Source: an uncultured Collinsella sp.
Lineage (GTDB): Bacteria; Actinomycetota; Coriobacteriia; Coriobacteriales; Coriobacteriaceae
Assembly: GCA_959599635.1 (NCBI GenBank)
Contig: CAUGJN010000015.1
Span: 1 to 25,464 of the forward strand
Length of the DNA: 25,464 nucleotides
Direction: 5' to 3'
The notes beneath the pieces are model-generated. The model did no database searches. It was not told where the DNA came from and saw nothing but the letters and a program-made list of their open reading frames with translations. Shown here one piece after another: positions 13,346 to 21,459 of this stretch. The position numbers and the translations under genes are program-made. Numbering within the stretch: position 1 is the first letter of the stretch; each line of letters starts with the position of its first letter.

Positions 13346-14334
13346 TACGACCCACCGCCCAGAGCGCCAACCAGCGTGGCGACATCGACGGTAAGCGGGA
13401 TGGAGCCGCCGCCGGGCAGAGGAATCTCCGCAAGTGTGAGCACCGTACCGCTGATGGTGCGTTCGACTTGATATTCCAACGCCTCGCAAAGCGCCTTGGG
13501 ATCGGTCACGCCCAACGGAATACTTCGCAGCTTGTCTTGCGCTTGAGAGAGACCGGCAATGTCAGACCACGGGCTCTTAATGACGTTGGCGGAATCAGTC
13601 AGCACCGGCTTTCGCAGGCGCAAGTCGCACGGCTCCAGACCCAACGCCGCCACGGACGCCGAAACGGTATCGCCGAGCCACGATGCGATGGAGCCCAACG
13701 CGCCGCTGCCCCCTCCTAGGCCTTTAATCATCTCGTCCATAAGTTCGTCGGCCGAACCTTGGATGTCTCCGTATCCCACAAGCAGCCGTCCCAAGACATC
13801 CATGACGCCGTCGAGTACGCCGGCAACGCCACCCGAACGTTCCTTCAATGTCGAGAAAAATCGCGAAAGCACGTTGTTTTGCGCCGTCGCCTCATCGGGC
13901 GCCAGCACCGCGGCAGAGATGGCACCGCGATCGCCAAGCCTGACTGCCGTGTTAAACGAAGAGTTGAGCTCATCGGGGCTCGAGATGGCACCCGAAACCG
14001 CAAAGGCAACCACGCCGTTGCGGCCAGGTGGGGCGATACGCGGACGCTCGCCCGAAAGCGCTTTGATGGCCTGGTCAAACGCATTGCCCGCACGGTCGGC
14101 TTCGTCCTCGGTCTGACGCTCGAGCTCGAGCTCCTTGTTGCGACAGTCGACGTAGTCCTCCAGGGCGTCTTTAAACTTGTCAAAGTGATACTCGAAGCCG
14201 TTTTCGATAGAGGTTGAAGGCGCCGCAACAGCACCAAGCGACAAAACGCCAAAATGGCATTTGCTGCATTTATCCTGTCCATCGTAATCGGCAACCGAAG
14301 CAAATCCGCTCGGCGTCCCTTTCTTATAGTTAGG
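13345..14334 (-). pseudogene. 3' part of the TadG-like gene, after in-frame UGA
   Basis: This stretch is in the same frame as 14335-15510 and separated from it only by a UGA at 14335-14337. Conceptual translation continues at once with PNYKKGTPSGFASVADYDG, then DKCSKCHFGVLSLGAVAAPS, and stays open to a TAA at 13345. The 330-codon sequence looks normal: a helical, glutamate-rich segment, then glycine-rich and hydrophobic stretches. No start codon with a ribosome binding site is found just after the UGA (a TTG at 14244 lacks one), so independent translation is unlikely. Either the gene has a nonsense mutation or the UGA is recoded. With the 5' part the product would be about 721 residues. Confidence 0.75.
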
Positions 14335-15510
14335 TCAGGTCGTCCCGTAATGCAGATACGCCTTGTCATCGTTCACGCTAGTCGGCCACACCGCATCGGT
14401 ATAGAGTTCCGTCGCCCGAACCTCATCAGAGTTGCGCGGCAGCAGCGGAATATAGGAGGAGACCCTGTCTCCGTTCTCGGTTATATGTGCCCGATCGACC
14501 TCCGCGCTCGCATAGGTATAAAACGCCTTACGCGCCGCAGACTCTGCCTTCATCTCGACACTCGAGCCGTGGGGCTTCTCATTTGTCAGACGCCAATGGT
14601 AGTAGTCCTTCGCGCGATCAAGGGCAACTTGGGGCTCCCACGTAACGCTCGATGAGTAATGCGGATTTTGAACACCGGAGAGATCCGTTAGGCTTTTCGC
14701 ACGCTCCCACATGCAAGAACAGCTGCCGACCGAGCCCTTGTCAGACCCACCACAATCCACCAGCCAAGCACGCTCTTTAGCCTTCGCCGTGTCCTCAGAA
14801 GCCTTCCGCAGCTCCTCGGCCGCACACTCTAAATCATCTGATGTGTCTTTAATGGCATCGGTCGAGATCTCGGACCCCTCGAGCGCAGCGAAGTCAGACT
14901 CGGATGTCCTGGGCACGGCAAGCGCCGTACCGGTATAGGTCACACTATCGGTATCCTGCGCCGACACCGCCTGCGTGGCACGCGCGGCGATCAGATACGG
15001 CAGAGCCGTCTCGATTTTCTGTAAGCCTTCCGATGCGCTTTTGGCAAACTTGTTGCGCGTTTTAATGATCTCAATCCCGGTGTCGACCATATTGCCGGCA
15101 ACCGGCTCGGCACCCGGGATGAGGATGGCGACCAGGCCCGTCCCGATCGTGGCAAACCCCGCCAGCCCCAGACTCAAGATGCTCGCATCAACCACCGTGG
15201 CAGCCGTGTGATAGGACGACACTACGTTGGCACCCGCCAGCGCGCCGCTATCAGCCGCCACCTGGGTATCCCCGGCACGCGACATGCTCCATATCGCCGC
15301 CGTCGACGAAAACAGCAGCGTGAGCACCACCAAGATGACCACCGCAGAGGAGAGCGTGGTGTAGGCACCGTCTTCGATAAACAGGTCGATACCGGCTCGA
15401 CCCATAAAGCCGCCTCGTTTGCGGAGAGCGCCTGGTCGACGGCGGGCCGCAAACCCTTGCGTCACCCGCAACAGGCAGCGCCTAATCCCATGCAGCAATC
15501 CACGAATCAT
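14335..15510 (-). CDS. TadG-like pilus assembly protein, 5' part
   Basis: The 391-aa product ends at the in-frame UGA. After a basic N-terminus (MIRGLLHGIRRC) there is one membrane segment at about residues 50-75, followed by AGDTQVAADSGALAGANVVS, which matches the TadG/pilus-associated motif. The rest is a large, probably surface-exposed domain with a cysteine cluster (DCGGSDKGSVGSCSCMW). The start at 15510 has GGAGGGAG 3 bases upstream and overlaps the previous gene by 29 bp; the frame to 15612 is longer but lacks this. TadG-type proteins anchor or help assemble Flp pili. The last visible residues, YLHYGTT, run straight into sequence that continues after the UGA. Confidence 0.78.
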   Translation of the reverse strand: MIRGLLHGIRRCLLRVTQGFAARRRPGALRKRGGFMGRAGIDLFIEDGAYTTLSSAVVILVVLTLLFSSTAAIWSMSRAGDTQVAADSGALAGANVVSSYHTAATVVDASILSLGLAGFATIGTGLVAILIPGAEPVAGNMVDTGIEIIKTRNKFAKSASEGLQKIETALPYLIAARATQAVSAQDTDSVTYTGTALAVPRTSESDFAALEGSEISTDAIKDTSDDLECAAEELRKASEDTAKAKERAWLVDCGGSDKGSVGSCSCMWERAKSLTDLSGVQNPHYSSSVTWEPQVALDRAKDYYHWRLTNEKPHGSSVEMKAESAARKAFYTYASAEVDRAHITENGDRVSSYIPLLPRNSDEVRATELYTDAVWPTSVNDDKAYLHYGTT

Positions 15511-16018
15511 AATCTCCCTCCAGCCATTTGGGACGCGATTGATACGAGACATCGACCTTGAGCTCAACGTAGCCGCCCTCGCCTGCACCACCCATAGCCT
15601 GCGCAAACGCACCGATCACGGGCAACGGCTTGACCTCGCCGGAAACGGACACGGACGAGACGCCACCCGCACCGGCCCGGCCAAGCTCGATATCCCACGA
15701 CAACGGCCCGCCGGCATGAAAGATCGAAACGTTGGGCACTGCGGCAAGCCGGCGGCGGGTGAACTCCTTAAGATCGTCGTCCTCCGCCGTCGTCGTAGTC
15801 ATGAGCCGCGCGGTCTCGGCGGCGGCAGACTCCATGACCGCGCGCGTATAGAGCAGGCACACCGGTTGTAGTGCGAGAAGGATGAGCGTCAGAAACGTCG
15901 GCAGCAAAAAAGCGGCCTCGACCGTAGACTGCGCCCGGTCCTCGCGCGCGATATCAATACAACGCGATGTCCTTAGCGCCCGCAGCGGCGTCGATAACCG
16001 ACGTCGAGGCAACGCCAT
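15482..16018 (-). CDS. TadE-like pseudopilin (second copy)
   Basis: The protein contains AREDRAQSTVEAAFLLPTFL followed by a long hydrophobic segment and an extracytoplasmic domain ending SWIAAWD, the TadE family layout. The start is uncertain. ATG at 16018 gives 178 aa with a basic 20-residue extension and overlaps the previous gene by 65 bp. An ATT at 15958 would give a tidier N-terminus and a short overlap, but it is a rare start codon. The long frame to 16234 is a shadow of the neighbouring gene. Role: minor pseudopilin of the Flp pilus, processed by a prepilin peptidase not found in this window. Confidence 0.75.
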   Translation of the reverse strand: MALPRRRLSTPLRALRTSRCIDIAREDRAQSTVEAAFLLPTFLTLILLALQPVCLLYTRAVMESAAAETARLMTTTTAEDDDLKEFTRRRLAAVPNVSIFHAGGPLSWDIELGRAGAGGVSSVSVSGEVKPLPVIGAFAQAMGGAGEGGYVELKVDVSYQSRPKWLEGDYDSWIAAWD

Positions 16019-16172
16019 GGGATGCCGCCCGCTCAACCAGCGCCGCCAAGCGCCCATCGGTGCCAGCACGCCAAAGCCCCGCGATCGCCAGCACGATCGA
16101 TAACAGCGCCACCGTGACGATGGCGTATTCGACCGTTGCCTGGGCAGACTCCTCGCGCAGGACGTCATGCAT
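15954..16172 (-). CDS. Small TadE/Flp-like protein, 72 aa
   Basis: The short protein begins MHDVLREESAQATVEYAIVT, with a QATVEY processing-type motif and a hydrophobic helix at about residues 14-34, then a short alanine-rich tail. This places it with Flp/TadE-like pseudopilins; the short tail is closer to a pilin than to full TadE proteins. The start has GGAGGG 8 bases upstream. Its stop lies inside the next gene's N-terminal region, so the two are probably coupled. Whether it is a second major pilin or a minor subunit cannot be told from sequence. Confidence 0.75.
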   Translation of the reverse strand: MHDVLREESAQATVEYAIVTVALLSIVLAIAGLWRAGTDGRLAALVERAASHGVASTSVIDAAAGAKDIALY

Positions 16173-16173
16173 T

Positions 16174-16737
16174 TCACGATCCCTCCTTTGAGCTTATTGT
16201 TTGCGGGACCAGGCGCACGGCGCGCAGACGACACGAAGCATCGCCAGTATCCGCGGCAACCGTCACCATATCGACCCAGCCGCGTCCGTCACGCACGATA
16301 GCGCCCCACACGTTGCCCTTGATATCGAGATAGCCGCTCAGAGCAAGTTGTGCCGTGGGTACCTCGCGATAGGCACGCAGCATATCCGCCGCCGCTTCGG
16401 TCATCGGTCGGTCCTCGGACCATGCAAGCCGGACCGCAATCGCGTTGCCCTCAGGCGAATCCGTCGCAGTGCCAGACCGCTTGTCGAGCGTCCGCAGAAA
16501 GGTTTGCGCCGTGACAGCGACATCCGAATCGTCCGCATCTCGCATCTCATCTTCTTGAGACGCCACCGCCGAATCTGAGCCCGAATCGGAGGCGGCCCCA
16601 GGACGCTGCTGCCGCGCGGCGTTAAGCCCCCAAAGCACCGCCGCTATCGCCACGGTCAGGCAAGCAAACACCAGCAGTACCCCGATGGGGCGCTCGCCCT
16701 CTACAGGCTGTTGATGCCCTCGCTGATCGCATCCCAT
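16174..16737 (-). CDS. Membrane-anchored protein of the Tad operon
   Basis: I do not recognise the family. The 187-aa product has one hydrophobic segment at about residues 18-40 (IGVLLVFACLTVAIAAVLWG), then a long acidic serine-rich linker (about 48-75) and a compact domain of about 110 residues at the C-terminus with one cysteine. It would sit with the C-terminal domain outside the membrane. ATG at 16737 overlaps the flp end by 37 bp; no strong ribosome binding site is visible, so the start is uncertain. Its place between flp and the TadE-like genes suggests a pilus-specific accessory or chaperone role. Confidence 0.65.
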   Translation of the reverse strand: MGCDQRGHQQPVEGERPIGVLLVFACLTVAIAAVLWGLNAARQQRPGAASDSGSDSAVASQEDEMRDADDSDVAVTAQTFLRTLDKRSGTATDSPEGNAIAVRLAWSEDRPMTEAAADMLRAYREVPTAQLALSGYLDIKGNVWGAIVRDGRGWVDMVTVAADTGDASCRLRAVRLVPQTISSKEGS

Positions 16738-16934
16738 AGCTCTTTAACCTTGCCTTTAAATGCAACGATGGCAATAATCGCGATCACCACAAGTACGCCC
16801 ACCAAAATGGCGTACTCGGTGGTACCCTGCGCGCTGTCCTCCTGCAACAGCTCCTTGGCATGCTGGCGAGTGTGGATCGCCCGGCAAAAAGCCCAGTTCC
16901 AAGCCTTGTCAGCAACTTCGACTATCGTGTTCAT
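16701..16934 (-). CDS. flp: Flp-type major pilin
   Basis: The 77-aa protein has a leader of about 36 residues, a processing region SAQGTTEYAILV (about 34-45) and a very hydrophobic helix VGVLVVIAIIAIVAF (about 46-60) followed by KGKVKELWDAISEGINSL. This is the usual layout of Flp pilins: cleavage after the glycine, with a glutamate and tyrosine soon after. The leader is longer than in Proteobacteria, as is common in Actinobacteria. It lies 10 bp downstream of tadC. Flp subunits are polymerised by the TadA/B/C machine into thin adhesive pili. Confidence 0.88.
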   Translation of the reverse strand: MNTIVEVADKAWNWAFCRAIHTRQHAKELLQEDSAQGTTEYAILVGVLVVIAIIAIVAFKGKVKELWDAISEGINSL

Positions 16935-16944
16935 GTATTCCTCC

Positions 16945-17586
16945 CTACATCATCCCGCCTGCTCCCAGCAGCGGGCCCAATATGGATAGAAGCAACGCCG
17001 GCAAGATGAGCGTGCCGGTGGGAATCAGCAGCTTGACGGGCGCACGCTCGATCTCGCGCTCGACCGCGGCGCGATGGGCTGCACGGATCTCGCGACTTTG
17101 AGCGGCCAGCGTCTCGGCAAGTGGGGCACCCAGGGCGAGCGCCTGCCCCACCGTGATGGCAAAGGTCTCGAGCGCTCGCACGTCCAGGTCGCGCGCGGCG
17201 GCCAACAACTCGTCCTCACGCGTGCCCACGCCCACCTGCCACGCCATGCAGGCCCGCTCAAGGCGAAGAGCCAGCACTGACCGGCGGTTGGCGCAGAAAA
17301 TCTCAAGCGCCGCATCAAACGAAAGACCGGCCGAAAGACCCAAGCGAACAACATCGATCATCTCGGACACTTCGCCGAGCGACACTCGCGCCGGGCCGCC
17401 CGCTCCAACCGCGTCCTTCACTCGCGCGGTCAGAGCATCGACCACCGAGCGACCCGCGGCAGCGACCAGCACCGCCTCGCGCTTGCAGGCCCCCGCGATC
17501 TTGCGTGCATCCGCCCGATCCAAACCCGTCGCGACAAATACGCTCAGGGCGCACAGGCAAGCCGCAACTGCAACCGGGGCGCTCAT
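16945..17586 (-). CDS. tadC: Type II secretion F-family protein TadC
   Basis: TadC is one of the two polytopic inner-membrane platform proteins of the Flp pilus machine. The 213-aa product starts with a hydrophobic segment (about 3-20), then a T2SSF domain (about 60-190) with MIDVVRLGLSAGLSFDAALE and a C-terminal membrane segment ending GPLLGAGGMM. ATG at 17586 overlaps the tadB stop by 4 bp (ATGA), so the longer frame to 17724 is rejected. It is shorter than Proteobacterial TadC (about 280-300) but similar to many actinobacterial forms. Confidence 0.88.
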   Translation of the reverse strand: MSAPVAVAACLCALSVFVATGLDRADARKIAGACKREAVLVAAAGRSVVDALTARVKDAVGAGGPARVSLGEVSEMIDVVRLGLSAGLSFDAALEIFCANRRSVLALRLERACMAWQVGVGTREDELLAAARDLDVRALETFAITVGQALALGAPLAETLAAQSREIRAAHRAAVEREIERAPVKLLIPTGTLILPALLLSILGPLLGAGGMM

Positions 17587-18509
17587 AGCTCCACCCGCAT
17601 AATGCGCCGGATAACCACCAGAGCAACGGCGTTGAGGGCAAGACCCAGCACCACAGCGCCCGCGCCGGCAGGCGTCGCAAGACCGCGACGAAAATCTGCC
17701 GAAAGCAGTGCCAACACCGCGCACATGCCCGCCGGCATCGCCGCGACCATATGCGCAGACATGCGAGCCTGCGACGTCTTAACATCCAGGCGGCGCTTGA
17801 GCTCAATGCGCTCCCCCACCATGCTCGACGCCTCGGACAGTAAGTCGGCAAGCGGAGCGCCGGTGCGCTGAGACACCTTAAGCGCCAAGGTCACAAGCGA
17901 AAGACCGGGGGCGTCGATACGCACGAGCAAGTCATCGAGCGCGTCGGTCGCCGAGATGCCGCAATCGATCGCCGCCGCCACCCGCAAAAACTCGGTATGC
18001 ACTGGCTCTTGCGCATGAGCGCCCACAAAGCGCATGCCCTGGGCCAGCGAATGTCCCGAGGCAAGCGACATTGAAAGTGCGGTAAACGCCTCGGGCATTG
18101 CCTCTTCTGCATCGTGTTGCTCGCGCCGGCTCTCAAAGCCATCCCGAGCGGCACCAACGGCAAACGGAGCAACAAGCCCCAAGGCAAATCCGAGGGGCGA
18201 TAACGACACCATCGTTAGTAAAACGCAGCAGACACCGCTCGATAGCAGCAGAAACGCCAAACGTCCCGAAGCATCTTCGATCACGAGGCCAAGGCGATGC
18301 GCCGGAGCCAGCGATGCCCACGAACGGGCGATCTTTTTCAGCAGATCGTTTTCCACCAGCTCACGCGGCAGCTTCTCTGCCACCGTCTCGAGCGCCTGAC
18401 GCGCCAGCTCCGCCGGCGGTACCCGCGGCACACGAGGTTCCGCCCCGCACGCCGTCGCGACAGAAAGCCCTGCCAAGCCCCCTACGACGAGGGGCACAGT
18501 GATCTCCAT
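17583..18509 (-). CDS. tadB: Type II secretion F-family protein TadB
   Basis: TadB is the partner platform protein of TadC. The 308-aa product has membrane segments near residues 5-20, 83-125 (a pair) and 250-300 (a pair). Between them is a T2SSF cytoplasmic domain with EEAMPEAFTALSMSLASGHS and a second region ALKVSQRTGAPLADLLSEAS. The start is supported by GAGGAGG about 6 bases upstream and overlaps the end of tadA by 28 bp. In the operon it sits between the ATPase and tadC, the canonical order. Confidence 0.9.
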   Translation of the reverse strand: MEITVPLVVGGLAGLSVATACGAEPRVPRVPPAELARQALETVAEKLPRELVENDLLKKIARSWASLAPAHRLGLVIEDASGRLAFLLLSSGVCCVLLTMVSLSPLGFALGLVAPFAVGAARDGFESRREQHDAEEAMPEAFTALSMSLASGHSLAQGMRFVGAHAQEPVHTEFLRVAAAIDCGISATDALDDLLVRIDAPGLSLVTLALKVSQRTGAPLADLLSEASSMVGERIELKRRLDVKTSQARMSAHMVAAMPAGMCAVLALLSADFRRGLATPAGAGAVVLGLALNAVALVVIRRIMRVEL

Positions 18510-19810
18510 TCGTCCACCTCCTCTTGTGTGAGCGTCCCCGACCGCAGGCCTTCTGCGATAAACGGCGGCTCGCGGTCAAGCGTCCAGATGCGCTCGGCGG
18601 CATCGAACGTCACATAGCGCTCGAGCTCTACACCGCCCGATGCGGCGCGTCGCACCCCCGAATACGAGGAGACGAAACGCCTGCCATCGGCGTGGCGCTC
18701 GGACATCACGATGCCGTCGAGCGCCATGGCAATCTGCTCCTCGATGAGCTCGCTCGGCAGATCGATGCCATAACGTGCAAGCAACGTCAGACGCACCACG
18801 GTCTCCTGTTCTGAACCCGCATGAAGTGTGGTGAGCGACCCGTCGTGGCCCGTGTTCATGGCCTGCAACATGTCGCAGCACTCGGCACCGCGCACCTCGC
18901 CCACCACGATGCGGTCGGGGCGCATGCGTAGGGCATTAGTTACCAGGTCGCGGATCGTCACCGCGCCCTCGCCCTCAATTGAAGCCTCGCGCGCCTCTAG
19001 GCGCACCACGTGCGGATGATGCGCAAACTTGAGCTCGGCAGAGTCCTCGATCGTCACGATGCGCTCGCCGGTGGAAATCTCACATGACAACGCGTTAAGC
19101 AGGGTGGTCTTACCAGATCCCGTGCCTCCCGCAACCGCCAGGTCCTGTCGCAGCGACACCGCACACGACAGCAGCTGCGCATACCAAAGCGGCAGCGAGC
19201 CCAGGCCCACAAGCTCGTCCAGCGAGCAGATACGGTCCGAGAACTTTCGGATGGTGAGAATCGGTCCGTCAATCGCCACAGGCGGAATCACCGCGTTGAC
19301 GCGATAGCCCGTTTTGAGGCGGGCGTTGACGATGGGGCTGCGCTCGTCGATACGGCGGCCAAGTGGCGAGATAATGCGGTCGATAAGCACACGGATCTGT
19401 TCATCATCCTCAAACGCATGCTCGATGGGGTACAAGACGCCGCCGCGTTCAAAGAAAGCCGAGCGGCAGCCGTTGATCATGATCTCGGTAACGGTGTCGT
19501 CCTCGATGAGCGGCTGCAACGGCCCCAAGCCCACCACGTCATCCAAAATCTCGTCGATGATGGTCTCGCGCTCGGGCGTCGCGAGATCGGTCGGCTCCTC
19601 AACGTTGAGCGCCGCCTCCACCGCAGGACGCAATTCCGAGCGGGCAAGTGCCGGGTCGATATAGGCGCTGATACGCGCCACTTCGTCGTAACCCATGCGG
19701 TCCATCACGGCGCGCTTGGTGCGTCGTTTCACAGCGCGGCGACGCCCCGCATCTACAGGCGCTGCCGCCGCCGCAGCGCCGGCAGCCTTAATCCTCGTTT
19801 GCAGGCTCAT
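18482..19810 (-). CDS. tadA: Pilus assembly ATPase TadA (CpaF)
   Basis: TadA is the hexameric secretion ATPase that powers Flp pilus extension and, in some species, retraction. The 442-aa product has an N-terminal helical domain (about 30-190) and a RecA-like ATPase with Walker A GGTGSGKT (228-235), an Asp/His box region around EDSAELKF, Walker B-like IVVGEVRG (301-308) and the His box TGHDGSLTTLHAG (320-332). All catalytic residues look intact. It overlaps tadZ by 4 bp and tadB by 28 bp. The first 30 residues are a basic, alanine-rich tail typical of actinobacterial forms. Confidence 0.95.
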   Translation of the reverse strand: MSLQTRIKAAGAAAAAAPVDAGRRRAVKRRTKRAVMDRMGYDEVARISAYIDPALARSELRPAVEAALNVEEPTDLATPERETIIDEILDDVVGLGPLQPLIEDDTVTEIMINGCRSAFFERGGVLYPIEHAFEDDEQIRVLIDRIISPLGRRIDERSPIVNARLKTGYRVNAVIPPVAIDGPILTIRKFSDRICSLDELVGLGSLPLWYAQLLSCAVSLRQDLAVAGGTGSGKTTLLNALSCEISTGERIVTIEDSAELKFAHHPHVVRLEAREASIEGEGAVTIRDLVTNALRMRPDRIVVGEVRGAECCDMLQAMNTGHDGSLTTLHAGSEQETVVRLTLLARYGIDLPSELIEEQIAMALDGIVMSERHADGRRFVSSYSGVRRAASGGVELERYVTFDAAERIWTLDREPPFIAEGLRSGTLTQEEVDEWRSLCPSS

Positions 19811-21459
19811 CGCTGATCACCCTCGCGCGACCAGGGAAGGCGGATACGCGGGCGTTCGGTACGCGTTGCACGGTCGGCGACCATATCGCTCCAAGGGCCG
19901 ACGGCGCACCCCAGTTCCACGAGCATCTCGCGCGTGGCCTCGCGCACGCTGGTCGCGAAAGCGCTCGTCTGCCCCACCGCCTCGTCAGCGCGCCCAAACG
20001 CCATGAGCGCGGCGAGATCCTGCCCGCCATCGGCGATACGAATCTTGGAGCTCAACGCACAGGCAATCTCAAAGCGCATGGCGACGTCCTCGTCTGCCCC
20101 GCGCGCACCGAACCGGTTGAACACGGCGCTCATGCGCGTGCGCGGCACACCTACTCGACTTGCCAGTTCGATGACGCGCGACGCCGATGTCGCGGACGAC
20201 ACCGCCGCATCGCCAACGACCAGGCAGCGGTCGCTCGCCGCTACCGCAGCCGCCACGGCATCGCCCCAAAAGACCGAGGTATCGATAAAGACCACGTCGG
20301 ATTCGCGACGCAGGACATCAAGCAGTAGCTCCACCGGACGCGCCATGAGCTCGGCTTGCTCGGGCGCCGCGACGGGACCCCAGAGCGTAACGCCCGGTGC
20401 CACGCGCATCGATGTGGCTACGATATCCGGCTCGGTAAGCGTGCCCGCCGCCGACGGCTCGATAAGTGCCGCCATATCGCGCGGAGCATCGACGCCTAAC
20501 AAGTCGTAAAGGTTTCCAAACATCAGGTCCAGGTCGAGCACGGCGGCACGCAAGCCCAACAGCGACGATGTGCGTGCCATGGTGGCAACGATCGTCGACT
20601 TGCCGCAACCGCCCGAACCCGAAATAGCGCAGATGACCGGAGCTCGATGCGGCGGAGCGGCAGCGTCTGCCGGCGGCATCGGAGGCGGCGGGGCGGGCGT
20701 CGGTGGCAGCGCCCCCGTCTCCCCCGCCGCAACCACACGCTGCGTCCAAGCCGGCATGGCAGCTTGTTCGGTCTGCGAGGCAGGCTCGTTCTGTGCAATC
20801 TGCTCATGCTGCATCAGCGACAACTCGCCGCACCCGGCAAAGCCCTCAACTTCGTCGAGTTCATCCGCCAGATTCACGCCGTGCACGTATCCCATATCTA
20901 CAGCCGGGGAGTCGTCAGCATGCTGCGCCGGCCCCCCAGCGTCATCGTCTACAAGGGGGTTCCGGGGGCGCCGACCATGCTCGGCTTCCGCTTTTCCATA
21001 ATCATCAACACGCGGGCCTCTTGTAGCGCGAGGCGCCCCGGGTTCCCTATCAACAAAAGCATCGGGCTCAATCGTCATGTGCCGATCGGAATCAACCGCT
21101 CCCTCGCCCGCGCGCCCGTTGCCGCATACACTGTGCGCAGCGATGACCTCGGTCGCCCCCGCGCGAAACAGCCCCTCGATATCCGACGGATCGAGCGCTT
21201 CTATCAACACGACCACGCGACTTACGCGGCCTTCGGCCGTCAGGCGCGCAACAGTCTTGCGCACATCTTCGGTATCAAACAGAGACGCCGCGATGATGGC
21301 AGCCCCGCGGCGCGACGGAAACGCCCGCGCCATGGAAACCAGCCCGTCCAGGTCACCCACGCGAAGCACCTGTGCGCCCACATCACGGCCCTCGACTTCC
21401 CGCTGCAACAGCCCGTAATCGCCGCACGCGCAGCACGCAAGCCAGATCGCCTTCATCAC
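19807..21459 (-). CDS. tadZ: TadZ/CpaE-like pilus localisation ATPase
   Basis: The 550-aa protein resembles TadZ/CpaE, which places the pilus machine in the cell. Residues 1-110 look like a degenerate receiver domain. Residues about 110-270 form a low-complexity linker, acidic and then proline-rich (PPTPAPPPPMPP). The C-terminal part is a MinD/ParA-type ATPase with a variant Walker A, GSGGCGKST (281-289), followed by DLDLMFGNLYDLLG and FIDTSVFWGD. The linker is unusually long. ATG at 21459 overlaps cpaB by 4 bp; its end overlaps tadA by 4 bp. Confidence 0.88.
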   Translation of the reverse strand: MMKAIWLACCACGDYGLLQREVEGRDVGAQVLRVGDLDGLVSMARAFPSRRGAAIIAASLFDTEDVRKTVARLTAEGRVSRVVVLIEALDPSDIEGLFRAGATEVIAAHSVCGNGRAGEGAVDSDRHMTIEPDAFVDREPGAPRATRGPRVDDYGKAEAEHGRRPRNPLVDDDAGGPAQHADDSPAVDMGYVHGVNLADELDEVEGFAGCGELSLMQHEQIAQNEPASQTEQAAMPAWTQRVVAAGETGALPPTPAPPPPMPPADAAAPPHRAPVICAISGSGGCGKSTIVATMARTSSLLGLRAAVLDLDLMFGNLYDLLGVDAPRDMAALIEPSAAGTLTEPDIVATSMRVAPGVTLWGPVAAPEQAELMARPVELLLDVLRRESDVVFIDTSVFWGDAVAAAVAASDRCLVVGDAAVSSATSASRVIELASRVGVPRTRMSAVFNRFGARGADEDVAMRFEIACALSSKIRIADGGQDLAALMAFGRADEAVGQTSAFATSVREATREMLVELGCAVGPWSDMVADRATRTERPRIRLPWSREGDQR

